Shown here piece by piece: positions 18,580-26,435 of a DNA stretch of 64,000 bases. This DNA comes from JAVJSU01 sp040219275 (lineage in GTDB: Bacteria; Chloroflexota; Anaerolineae; Aggregatilineales; Phototrophicaceae). How positions within the stretch are numbered: the stretch's first letter is position 1; every line of letters starts with the position of its first letter. Below the pieces are notes generated by a model that worked only from the letters and a program-made list of their open reading frames with translations, searched no databases and was not told where the DNA came from. The translations under genes and the position numbers were made by a program. The DNA lies in the NCBI GenBank assembly GCA_040219275.1, contig JAVJSU010000100.1, positions 1 to 64,000 of the forward strand, in the 5' to 3' direction.

Positions 18580-20181
18580 ATGAACCGAACTGACCCCAAA
18601 AAAGCGATTGAAAATGGAACGACGACATTAGGCATTGAATTTGGATCAACGCGCATCAAGGCTATCTTGATTGACGAGCATTATACGCCGATTGCCTCTG
18701 GCGGCTACGCATGGGAAAATCGTTACGAAAACGGAGTCTGGACATATCATCTTGATGAAATTTGGGTGGGTCTACAAGCCTGTTACGCTGAGCTTCGCAA
18801 TCAGGTTTTAGCGGACTACGGTGTTTCGCTCAAAAGTGTGGGCGCGATTGGTTTTAGCGGCATGATGCACGGCTATATGCCCTTTGATGAATCGGCGAAT
18901 TTGCTGGTGCCGTTTCGGACATGGCGCAACACCACAACTGGACAAGCGGCAGAATCTCTCACGGAGCAATTTCAATTTAATATTCCGCTTCGTTGGAGCA
19001 TCGCGCATCTGTATCAGGCGATCTTGAATAAAGAGCCGCATGTCGAAAACATCAGCTATTTGACAACACTAGCGGGTTATGTTCATTGGCGCTTAACTGG
19101 CGAGAAAGTGACGGGAGTCGGCGAAGCATCCGGTATGTTCCCGATTGATAGTCAAATCAACGATTATGATGCGGCTAAAGTTGCCCTGTTTAATGATCGG
19201 CTGAAAGAGGCTGGCATCTCATGGACATTGCAAGACATTTTGCCTAAAGTGCTTGTCGCGGGTGATTCGGCGGGTGTTCTGACGGCAGAAGGTGCACAGC
19301 TATTAGACCCGTCTGGAACCCTACAATCTGGAATTCCATTCTGCCCGCCAGAAGGTGATGCTGGCACGGGGATGGTTGCGACCAACGCAGTCGCTGAACG
19401 CACCGGTAATGTTTCGGCGGGGACATCTGCCTTTGCCATGATCGTTTTAGAAAAAGAACTGTCCAGGCTCTATCCCGAAATTGACATGGTGACAACGCCA
19501 TCAGGGTCTCCGGTTGCGATGGTACATACCAACACTTGCACCACTGATCTGGACGCATGGGTGGGGTTATTCCGTGAATTTACCGATGCGTTGGGTCTTA
19601 ATATCGGTCAATCACAATTATTTGAAACATTATACCGACAGGCACTCACAGCGGATGCAGATGGTGGCGGACTGCTGGCATATAACTATGTCGCCGGTGA
19701 ACCGATCACAGGTTTTGACGTAGGAAGACCGTTATTCGCGCGCACTTCTGAAAGTCAGTTTAATCTCGCTAATTTTATGCGTACCCATCTGTATGCGTCA
19801 CTCGGTACATTAAAAATTGGCATGGATATTTTGTTTGAAGAAGAAAATGTTCAGATTGACAAAATCTTAGGACATGGTGGCTTTTTCAAAACGCCGGAAG
19901 TCGGTCAACGGATGATGGCATCCGCCCTAAACGTACCTGTTGCGGTGATGGAAACAGCGGGCGAAGGTGGTGCGTGGGGGATTGCGTTGCTGGCATCCTA
20001 TATGTCGACGAAATTAGGGGGCGAGTCCCTGCCAGAATTTCTTTCCAACAAAGTTTTCGCCATCGAAAACAGCCTAACAATCGAGCCTGATCCGCAGGAT
20101 GTTGCGGGCTTTATGGTATTTATGGAACGCTACAAAGCAGGATTGAGTATTCAACGGGCGGCAGTAGAAACACTCAGTTAA
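18580..20181 (+). CDS. FGGY-family carbohydrate kinase, ribulokinase or xylulokinase-like
   Basis: This 533-residue cytoplasmic kinase phosphorylates a sugar with ATP. The N-terminal actin-like lobe starts with GIEFGSTRIKAILID (phosphate-1 motif). The nucleotide-binding C-terminal lobe has NVSAGTSAFAM and GHGGFFKTPEVGQRMM followed by ETAGEGGAWGIALLA, the FGGY C-terminal signature. AAAGGA lies seven bases before the ATG. An AraD-type epimerase/aldolase follows 72 bases downstream, which suggests a ketopentose substrate such as L-ribulose. Family members differ in substrate and I cannot fix it from sequence. L-fuculokinase, xylulokinase or another FGGY specificity remain possible. No isomerase (AraA-like) is in the window. 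Confidence 0.85.
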   Translation: MNRTDPKKAIENGTTTLGIEFGSTRIKAILIDEHYTPIASGGYAWENRYENGVWTYHLDEIWVGLQACYAELRNQVLADYGVSLKSVGAIGFSGMMHGYMPFDESANLLVPFRTWRNTTTGQAAESLTEQFQFNIPLRWSIAHLYQAILNKEPHVENISYLTTLAGYVHWRLTGEKVTGVGEASGMFPIDSQINDYDAAKVALFNDRLKEAGISWTLQDILPKVLVAGDSAGVLTAEGAQLLDPSGTLQSGIPFCPPEGDAGTGMVATNAVAERTGNVSAGTSAFAMIVLEKELSRLYPEIDMVTTPSGSPVAMVHTNTCTTDLDAWVGLFREFTDALGLNIGQSQLFETLYRQALTADADGGGLLAYNYVAGEPITGFDVGRPLFARTSESQFNLANFMRTHLYASLGTLKIGMDILFEEENVQIDKILGHGGFFKTPEVGQRMMASALNVPVAVMETAGEGGAWGIALLASYMSTKLGGESLPEFLSNKVFAIENSLTIEPDPQDVAGFMVFMERYKAGLSIQRAAVETLS

Positions 20182-20253
20182 TTTTTACCGACTGAAAACG
20201 ATATAGAAATTGGTTCACCGGAACAATAAATCAGATCTGTCATTGGAGAAATA

Positions 20254-20904
20254 ATGATGCTGGAGCAGTTACGCAAGCAAGTTTGTGATTTACATGCCGA
20301 GTTACCCAAAAATAATCTTGTTGCATGGACGAGTGGCAATATCAGTGGGCGCGACCCCGCAACGGGATTAGTGGTCATCAAGCCGAGTGGCATCACGTTC
20401 GATAATTTAACGCCAGAAAATATGGTGATCGTTAACATCGATGGTGAAATTGTTGAAGGCGATTACAAAGCCTCGTCCGATACCGCCTCGCATTGTTATA
20501 TTTACCGACACATGCCAGATGTAAACGGTATTGTCCACACACATTCGCGCTATGCAACGGCTTTTGCAGTGGTCGGCAAAGAAATCCCCTGTGTGACCAC
20601 AGCAATGAGTGATGAATTCGGCGGAGCGATCCCCTGTGGTGGATTCGCGCTAATCGGCGGTGAAGAAATCGGTCAAGTCGTTGTCGAAACGCTCAAAGAT
20701 AGCCGCAGTCCATCCTGCATTTTGCAGAGTCATGGGGTTTTCGCAACCGGTGAATCTGCTAAAAAGGCAGTTAAAGCGGCTGTGATGACCGAAGATAACG
20801 CCGCAATTGTTTGGACGGCGTTACAAATCGGAACACCATTGGTTATTGATCCACAGAATATCGATAAGCTCTATGATCGTTATCAAAACGTCTACGGACA
20901 ATAA
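20254..20904 (+). CDS. araD: L-ribulose-5-phosphate 4-epimerase / class II aldolase family
   Basis: This 216-residue zinc enzyme of the class II aldolase fold has the family motifs TSGNISGRDP, VIKPSG, SSDTASH, HTHSRYAT (the two zinc-binding His) and LQSHGVF (third zinc-binding His). The overall pattern, including IPC.TTAM.DEFGG and the C-terminal RYQNVYGQ, is closest to AraD, which converts L-ribulose 5-phosphate to D-xylulose 5-phosphate. L-fuculose-phosphate aldolase or the 3-oxo-tetronate-phosphate decarboxylase (OtnC) are related alternatives. A GGAGAA site precedes two adjacent ATGs at 20254 and 20257. Pairing with an FGGY kinase supports a pentose pathway, and a terminator follows. Confidence 0.8.
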   Translation: MMLEQLRKQVCDLHAELPKNNLVAWTSGNISGRDPATGLVVIKPSGITFDNLTPENMVIVNIDGEIVEGDYKASSDTASHCYIYRHMPDVNGIVHTHSRYATAFAVVGKEIPCVTTAMSDEFGGAIPCGGFALIGGEEIGQVVVETLKDSRSPSCILQSHGVFATGESAKKAVKAAVMTEDNAAIVWTALQIGTPLVIDPQNIDKLYDRYQNVYGQ

Positions 20905-21219
20905 CGAACGGCTAGTGTATGTCCAGAAACGAGTGATTTGGGTACTCCGGTAATCGTTCACCAGTATCGTCGAAAAAGAGCGCCATAAATTCGGACAGAT
21001 TATATCGATAATACTGAGCATTTAAGTAACGAACCACCTTTCGCAGGTGGTTTTTCATTTGAATGCGTTACGTTTCATCTTTATATTGCGCCGCACTTAA
21101 TCTTAAGTCGCACGGTCTAAAGAATCCGGATTGAGCAAGATAATTTTGGGTGTTGAGCTTCACGCTACGTTAACCCCTATAGTGTGTTCATAGCATTCAA
21201 GTCAATAGGAATATACACA
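20905..21219. other. Intergenic region after araD
   Basis: About 315 bases without a recognisable gene. It contains a clear terminator at 21032-21055. The remainder must hold the promoter of the flavodoxin-like gene, for which no strong consensus is visible. Confidence 0.5.
21032..21055 (+). terminator. Rho-independent terminator after araD
   Basis: An 8-bp perfect stem, AACCACCT / AGGTGGTT, with loop TTCGC is followed by a T-run. It ends the FGGY kinase-araD transcript. Confidence 0.85.
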
Positions 21220-21750
21220 ATGTCCAATAAAATCCTTGTAACATATGCCAGCCTAGCAGGGTCAACCGTAGGTGTGGCAGAAGCAATTGGCAAAACGCTG
21301 GCTACTAACACTGGTGAGGAGGTCGATGTTCTGCCGATGGAAACTATCGACAACCTCTCAGCCTATAGCGCCGTAATCGCTGGTAGTGCCATCCGTATGG
21401 ACAACTGGCTACCGGAAGCGATGCAGTTCGTCAAACAGCATCAGCAGGAACTCTCACAGAAGTCTTTCGCGGTATTTGTGGTCTGCCTCGCGATGGCAGT
21501 GAAAAATGAGCGTCGATTGGCGAAAGCAAAAGTAACCGCTACGGGTTACCTGCAACCGGTGCGAGAATTGGTGCCGACGACCATCAGTGAAGGGCTGTTT
21601 GCAGGCGTACTCGATTTAAGCAAACTTCCGATGCGATACCGTGTGCCATTTCGGGTAGCGACACTGACCGGATTATTTAAAGAAGGTGACTACCGTGATT
21701 GGAATGCGATCCATGAATGGGCAGACGATCTCGCCACCAAGATCGGGTGA
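21220..21750 (+). CDS. Flavodoxin-domain protein, protoporphyrinogen oxidase HemG-like
   Basis: This 176-residue protein binds FMN through its N-terminal loop VTYASLAGSTVGVAEAIG. The pattern of a short flavodoxin with VIAGSAIRM and a C-terminal W..I..WADDL resembles the menaquinone-dependent HemG-like flavodoxin family. The start at 21220 is chosen over an upstream in-frame codon because AGGA precedes it and the flavodoxin strand begins at once. It is likely a cytoplasmic redox protein. It stands alone between two terminator/promoter regions, so no pathway can be inferred, and other short flavodoxin-like roles are possible. Confidence 0.72.
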   Translation: MSNKILVTYASLAGSTVGVAEAIGKTLATNTGEEVDVLPMETIDNLSAYSAVIAGSAIRMDNWLPEAMQFVKQHQQELSQKSFAVFVVCLAMAVKNERRLAKAKVTATGYLQPVRELVPTTISEGLFAGVLDLSKLPMRYRVPFRVATLTGLFKEGDYRDWNAIHEWADDLATKIG

Positions 21751-21791
21751 AGAGCTGAAAAATAGGTTATTTCTCCCTTAAAATCTAAAAT

Positions 21792-21821
21792 TTGACATTT
21801 GTCATACATATGATGTATGAT
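21792..21821 (+). promoter_or_regulatory. Promoter with embedded operator for the FadR-type regulator
   Basis: TTGACA (21792-21797) and TATGAT (21816-21821) are separated by 18 bp, a strong sigma-70-like pair. A perfect inverted repeat TCATACAT-ATG-ATGTATGA (21802-21820) fills the spacer and overlaps the -10. The box CATTTGTCATA (21796-21806) recurs on the opposite strand before the transporter operon. Autorepression by the downstream regulator is inferred. Confidence 0.65.
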
Positions 21822-21857
21822 CTATTTTAAGCGATTAAAAGGAAGCATAACGAACCT

Positions 21858-22610
21858 GTGAACACACCCATAACCTTTAGTTCGATTCACCAACCATCTG
21901 TAGTCGACCAAATTATCGAGACGATTAAATCTGCTTTGATTACGGGTGAATTGAGTCCCGGTCAACGGTTGCCATCAGAAACTGAAATGGCGCGTCAACT
22001 TGGAGTAGGGCGGAGTGCTATCCGCGAGGCGCTTAAGATTTTGCAGGCAATGGGCGTATTGACTGCCCGTCGTGGTGATGGAACTTATATCGCGGAAGAG
22101 CCATCAGATAAATTGTTAAATCCGCTCTCCTTCGCCATCATTTTGGGAACAGAAGTATCGTCCGAGTTGGTTGAACTTCGTGTCATGATTGAAATCGGTT
22201 ATTGCGAATTGGCATCGAGTCAGGCGACGGACGCGGATTGGAAACAGATTGAAGGGGCGGCAAAGGCGCTCGAAAATGCGTTTATAGCGGATAACAAAGA
22301 TCACGAAACACTTGCCCGTCTTGATCTTGAATTCCATTACACAATTTTGGAAGCGACCCATAATCCGCTGGTGCAGAAAATTGGACGGACGGTTGAGGAA
22401 CTTTTCTTTATTTCCATCCGCGATAACTTCCGTGAGCCGGAGCATGTTCAGCGGGCGATAGAGGCACATCAGCAAATTGTTGCCGCACTTCGTAGCCATG
22501 ATTTGACGAAAATTCGGAGCGCGATTGTCGATAGCTTGAACAATACACCGTGGCGTGATGAAGTTAAGACGCTACGCCGTATTCATATCAGTGGGGTAGG
22601 AGCAGATTAG
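21858..22610 (+). CDS. FadR-subfamily GntR transcriptional regulator (FCD domain)
   Basis: This 250-residue repressor-type regulator starts at GTG behind AAAAGGAAG. The winged helix-turn-helix (about 12-80) shows I..GELSPGQRLPSE.EMARQLGVGRSAIREALK and GDGTYI. The FCD effector domain (about 95-235) keeps the metal/ligand residues in LDLEFHYTILEATHNP and the later EAHQQI. FCD regulators usually bind small acids such as lactate, gluconate or sugar acids, which fits the acid-sugar catabolic genes downstream. Related inverted repeats occur in its own promoter and before the sugar-binding protein, so it probably represses both until an intermediate is present. Confidence 0.9.
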   Translation: MNTPITFSSIHQPSVVDQIIETIKSALITGELSPGQRLPSETEMARQLGVGRSAIREALKILQAMGVLTARRGDGTYIAEEPSDKLLNPLSFAIILGTEVSSELVELRVMIEIGYCELASSQATDADWKQIEGAAKALENAFIADNKDHETLARLDLEFHYTILEATHNPLVQKIGRTVEELFFISIRDNFREPEHVQRAIEAHQQIVAALRSHDLTKIRSAIVDSLNNTPWRDEVKTLRRIHISGVGAD

Positions 22611-22704
22611 CACGTAATCTGTTCGTGTTTGAAAATAGGCGGATGACATTTAGTTATCTAGCATTTTTAATCGTCCTCCACTAATTTATTACCTTTTGTA
22701 ACAT

Positions 22705-22728
22705 CATTTGTCTGACATATGACAAATG
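22705..22728 (+). promoter_or_regulatory. Candidate FadR-type operator upstream of the ABC transporter operon
   Basis: A perfect inverted repeat, CATTTGTC-N8-GACAAATG, lies about 100 bases before the sugar-binding protein start. Its minus strand (22718-22728) contains CATTTGTCATA, identical to the 11-base box in the regulator promoter. A clear -35/-10 pair was not identified here. Confidence 0.6.
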
Positions 22729-22830
22729 ACAAAAGAGTGCAATTTTCCAGTGTGGGTAACGCACGGCGATCATGAAAAATTTCCTGACGCTGTTGTTATT
22801 AAAAATAGAACTATTCAGAGGAGATCAATA

Positions 22831-24126
22831 ATGGCAAAACTTTCTCGGCGTAATTTTTTGAAGTTGGGCGGTGCATCGCTTGCAGGTGCCGCGGCGCTCT
22901 CTAGTCCGTTTGGGCGTTTAGTCTCACGCGCTCAGGACGGCAATCTGTCGTTACAAACATGGGGGCATTTTATCTCCAGCAGTAACGATCTACTGACCTC
23001 GCTCGTAAACAACTGGGCGAGCAACAACGGGCTTTCGGTTGAACTCAACTACACAGGGTTTAATCAACTTTCAGATACACTGGCAACCGGTGCGGCTACC
23101 GGCGCAGGTCCTGACCTTGTCATGATGCTCCATGTGCGTCCGCATCAATTTGCGGAAGCGCTCGTGGATGTCTCCGATGTGGTGGAAGAAGTTGGTGAAG
23201 CGAACGGTGGCTGGTATGGCATCGCGGAAGAAGCCTGTCGCGTTGATGGTGTTTGGCGGGCAATGCCGTGGTTCCTTGCCGCGCACGCCATGATCTACCG
23301 CGAAGATTTGTTTGCAGAAGCCGGATACGACACATTCCCCGAAACATGGGAAGGTCTGTTAGAAGCCGGAACTGCACTGAAAGCAATGGGTTCGCCGTTA
23401 GGGTTCTCGGTTGGGCGTGCTGAAGGCGATGGCAACAACTTCTGCTATTCACTTTTGTGGTCATTCGGCGGGGCAGTGACTGATCCAGATGACAACATTG
23501 TGCTGGATTCACCCGAAACCCGTGCCGCGCTGGAATTCGTGCAACAACTTTACAACGACGCGCTGGATCCCGGTGTCACCACATGGGATGATGGCGCGAA
23601 CAACACCGCTTTCCTGGCGGGTCAGGTTTCCTGTACCAATAACGCTTCCAGTGTGATGTGGGCAGGTCGCCGCGATCAGGTAGAATTTATTGGCAATTGC
23701 AACCATGCGTCGTATCCATCCGGTCCCGCCGGGTTGGTACAGTTCGCGCAGGTACATAGCCTCGGCATCTTGAACTATGCCGAAAATGTTGATGCGGCGA
23801 AAGACCTACTCCGCTTTATCAATTCGCCGCAGGTTTGGGGTCCGATGGGTGTAGGCACATTCGCCTTTAATTACCCGTTATTCCATAACTACGAAGATGA
23901 TCCCTCTATGCCGTGGAACTTTGATCCTAAATTGGCTGTCTTCCGTGGTCTTCCAGAAACCGGACACACTATGGGTTATCCGGGTCGTCCATCTGCCGCC
24001 GCCAGTGAAGTGGCTGTGAACTTCGTCATTACAGATATGTTCGGAAGTGTCTGTGCCGGAGCCGCCTCTATCGACGAAGCGATTGAAACCGCCGTCGAGC
24101 AAGTTCAAGAAATTTATAGCGCCTAG
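22831..24126 (+). CDS. ABC sugar-binding protein with Tat signal
   Basis: This 431-residue extracellular solute-binding protein belongs to the carbohydrate ABC class (family 1). The start at 22831 is set by AGAGGAG eight bases upstream and by an exact twin-arginine signal, SRRNFLKLGG, followed by a hydrophobic stretch. Translation from an in-frame ATG 105 bases earlier would give an implausible leader and overlap the candidate operator. The mature protein captures a sugar or sugar acid and delivers it to the two permeases encoded next. A cysteine is not placed for lipidation, so membrane attachment may rely on the uncleaved signal or permease contact. Substrate is unknown; the downstream enzymes suggest an acid sugar. 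Confidence 0.9.
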   Translation: MAKLSRRNFLKLGGASLAGAAALSSPFGRLVSRAQDGNLSLQTWGHFISSSNDLLTSLVNNWASNNGLSVELNYTGFNQLSDTLATGAATGAGPDLVMMLHVRPHQFAEALVDVSDVVEEVGEANGGWYGIAEEACRVDGVWRAMPWFLAAHAMIYREDLFAEAGYDTFPETWEGLLEAGTALKAMGSPLGFSVGRAEGDGNNFCYSLLWSFGGAVTDPDDNIVLDSPETRAALEFVQQLYNDALDPGVTTWDDGANNTAFLAGQVSCTNNASSVMWAGRRDQVEFIGNCNHASYPSGPAGLVQFAQVHSLGILNYAENVDAAKDLLRFINSPQVWGPMGVGTFAFNYPLFHNYEDDPSMPWNFDPKLAVFRGLPETGHTMGYPGRPSAAASEVAVNFVITDMFGSVCAGAASIDEAIETAVEQVQEIYSA

Positions 24127-24136
24127 TCAGCAACTA

Positions 24137-24172
24137 AATATCCCACTTTGCTCGACAGCTTAGTGGGATATT
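24137..24172 (+). terminator. Intercistronic hairpin between binding protein and permease
   Basis: A perfect 11-bp inverted repeat, AATATCCCACT / AGTGGGATATT, encloses a 14-base loop right after the binding-protein gene. Only a short T-rich run follows, so it may cause partial termination or protect upstream mRNA, raising binding protein over permease. Confidence 0.6.
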
Positions 24173-24192
24173 GTTTCATAAAGAATGAGCTA

Positions 24193-25146
24193 ATGGAAGA
24201 TACGAACGTAATTAAACCTATGGTTATCACATCTTCAGGAACGGCAAAAGGCATACGGGTGCGCTTTAGCCAATGGCTTGACCATGAGCATCATCTCGGT
24301 TACTTGATGATTGCGCCAGCATTAATTGTCCTGGTTGGTCTGGTTGCCTATCCGTTTATATTGTCGGTCTGGTTGAGCTTTACCGATACACGCATCGCAC
24401 AGGAAACAACCGGCGTATTTATCGGTCTGGAAAATTACAGCACGTTGCTAAACCGCACGGTTTTCCGTGAAAAAGTAATCTACAACACCCTGCTCTATAC
24501 CATTGGCGCGGTGCCACTCAAGCTCGGTCTGGGGATGATGCTTGCACTTTTACTCAATCGCCCATTCCCATTACGTAACGTGGTGCGCGGCTTGATCCTT
24601 ATCCCGTGGGTAGTGCCAACCTCATTGAGTATGATCGTCTTTCGCTGGATGTTTGAGCCAACGTTGAGCATCTTAAATTATGTGCTTGCCGGCGCGGGAT
24701 TAGATACTGTGAATTGGCTTGGCACACCGGATACCGCCATTTTCTCCGTGATGATGGTCAATGTGTGGCGGGGCACGCCGTTCTTCGCGGTGGTTTTATT
24801 GGCGGCATTGCAGACTGTACCCAAAGATCAGGAAGAAGCCGCAGAAATTGATGGTGCGAACATCATCCAGCGCTTCTTCTATATCACTATTCCCCATATT
24901 TTTCCTGTGATGGTCGTCGCCACTCTGTTTTCCATCGTGCGGACGTTCGCTGAAATGGAAATCGTGTGGGTGTTAACGCGTGGCGGTCCGTTTAATGGCA
25001 CACATATGATCGGAACCTATGCCTATCAGCAGGCGATTCAGAGTTCAAAAATTGGCGAAGGTGCGGCGGTATCGCTGTTCTTCTTCCCGATAATGGCGTT
25101 GGTCGTCTTCTTGCAACTGTGGTACTTGCAACGGAGGGATGCCTGA
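24193..25146 (+). CDS. ABC sugar transporter permease (MalF type)
   Basis: This inner-membrane permease of about 317 residues has six predicted helices, the first at LGYLMIAPALIVLVGLVAYPF. The EAA loop reads EEAAEIDGANIIQRFFYITIPHI, where the ATPase docks. The start at 24193 (MEDTNVIKP) is preferred because the earlier in-frame ATG lies inside the intercistronic hairpin; its ribosome-binding site is weak. The gene overlaps the next permease. No ABC ATPase is encoded in this operon, so the pair probably uses a shared MsmK/UgpC-type ATPase encoded elsewhere. Confidence 0.88.
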   Translation: MEDTNVIKPMVITSSGTAKGIRVRFSQWLDHEHHLGYLMIAPALIVLVGLVAYPFILSVWLSFTDTRIAQETTGVFIGLENYSTLLNRTVFREKVIYNTLLYTIGAVPLKLGLGMMLALLLNRPFPLRNVVRGLILIPWVVPTSLSMIVFRWMFEPTLSILNYVLAGAGLDTVNWLGTPDTAIFSVMMVNVWRGTPFFAVVLLAALQTVPKDQEEAAEIDGANIIQRFFYITIPHIFPVMVVATLFSIVRTFAEMEIVWVLTRGGPFNGTHMIGTYAYQQAIQSSKIGEGAAVSLFFFPIMALVVFLQLWYLQRRDA

Positions 25147-25147
25147 T

Positions 25148-26005
25148 ATGCAAGCAATGCGTCAAGACTTACGTTTTCAACGCGCCACATGGTCGGTCAT
25201 CGCCTATATTTTGCTGGCAATCTTCTTGCTGGCGTGGTTGTTTCCGGTGGCGTGGATGGTGATTGCGTCCTTCAAGCCGAATGCTGAAATCACGCGCAAT
25301 ATTGAGCCGTTGGGGATTGTACAACCGACTATTGAAAATTTCACCTATCTGTTTCAAGAGACTGATTTCGTGCGCTGGGTGGGGAATAGCCTTTTTGTTT
25401 CGTTTTCGACGACTATTTTCTCCGTCGTGACAGGCACGCTGGCGGCATATGCGTTGGTGCGCTTTAAGTTACGAGGTCAACAGGCGCTGGGTATGGGCAT
25501 TTTTGTGACGTACTTATTACCGCAAACGTTGTTGTTTATCCCGATGGCGTATGTCGTGCGACAACTGAACCTCTACGATAATCTTTTTTCGCTGGTAGTG
25601 GTCTATCCCACGATGATGGTGCCGTTTTGTACGTGGCTGATGATGGGATACTTCCGCGCAATTCCTGACGATATGGAAGAATCTGCCCGTGTGGACGGCG
25701 CGACCTACTGGCAAGCCTTTTACAAAGTCACCTTGCCCCTCGCCATACCCGGTATCATTAGCGCGGCGATCTTTACTTTTACGCTTTCGTGGAGCGAGTA
25801 TCTCTATGCGCTGGTGCTCGTGCCATCTTCTGCCGCCCAGACCATCCCTGTCGGTGTGCCGAATGCGCTCTCTAGTGGGGATGTGTTCATCTGGGGATCG
25901 CTCATGGGTGCGGCGTTGTTAGGCTCCTTACCTGTCGTGCTTGTATATGCCTTTTTCATGCGCTTCTTCGTAAGTGGCATGATGGCTGGCGCGGTGAAAG
26001 GCTAG
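25148..26005 (+). CDS. ABC sugar transporter permease (MalG type)
   Basis: This second permease of the carbohydrate ABC transporter is about 285 residues with six helices. Its EAA loop, EESARVDGATYWQAFYKVTLPLAIPG, contacts the ATPase. GGAGGG at 25133-25138 sits nine bases before the ATG at 25148, but one base before an ATG at 25139, so 25148 is chosen. It lies directly after the first permease gene, with translational coupling likely. It ends five bases before the VOC-family gene. Confidence 0.9.
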   Translation: MQAMRQDLRFQRATWSVIAYILLAIFLLAWLFPVAWMVIASFKPNAEITRNIEPLGIVQPTIENFTYLFQETDFVRWVGNSLFVSFSTTIFSVVTGTLAAYALVRFKLRGQQALGMGIFVTYLLPQTLLFIPMAYVVRQLNLYDNLFSLVVVYPTMMVPFCTWLMMGYFRAIPDDMEESARVDGATYWQAFYKVTLPLAIPGIISAAIFTFTLSWSEYLYALVLVPSSAAQTIPVGVPNALSSGDVFIWGSLMGAALLGSLPVVLVYAFFMRFFVSGMMAGAVKG

Positions 26006-26009
26006 GCTC

Positions 26010-26429
26010 ATGTTTAATCGACTTGACCATCTCGCCATTGTGGTGCGTGATACTGACCAGGCGCTCAAATTTTATAGGGATGTACTCGGCTTACCGTTAC
26101 TTTTCAGTGAAATTTTACCCGACCAACCCGTCCGGCTGACTCATCTTGACATGGGCAATTCCCACCTGCAACTCGTTCAGCCACTTACGCCGGAGCATCC
26201 ATTAAGCGCGTGGCTGGATGAGCATGGTGAAGGTTTGCATCACTTTTGCTTCTTTGTGGATAGTGTTGCCAATAAGATCGAGACATTACCGGAGCATGGC
26301 ATCCCCTCGCGTGATGCCTCCCCGCGCAGTGGACCGAATGGGCGTGAAGCGGCTTTTCTAGAAACTGCCAATACGCGGGGTGTGCTGATTGAAATTACAT
26401 CCGAGCCGACAACCCCGGAAAGCGATTGA
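26010..26429 (+). CDS. VOC-family protein, methylmalonyl-CoA epimerase-like
   Basis: This 139-residue metalloprotein has two beta-alpha-beta-beta-beta modules of the vicinal oxygen chelate fold. Metal-binding positions appear as LDHLAIVVRD, EGLHHFCFFVD and the late GVLIEIT, the pattern of methylmalonyl-CoA epimerase and related isomerases. GAAAGG precedes the ATG. Its place between transporter and acid-sugar kinase makes an epimerase or isomerase on a hydroxy- or keto-acid more likely than a methylmalonyl-CoA role. The substrate is not shown by sequence. Confidence 0.8.
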   Translation: MFNRLDHLAIVVRDTDQALKFYRDVLGLPLLFSEILPDQPVRLTHLDMGNSHLQLVQPLTPEHPLSAWLDEHGEGLHHFCFFVDSVANKIETLPEHGIPSRDASPRSGPNGREAAFLETANTRGVLIEITSEPTTPESD

Positions 26430-26435
26430 CGGACG

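Noticed and set aside
22726..22830. An upstream ATG start for the sugar-binding protein
   Set aside because: It would add 35 residues before a perfect Tat signal, overlaps the candidate operator, and has no ribosome-binding site, whereas AGAGGAG precedes 22831.
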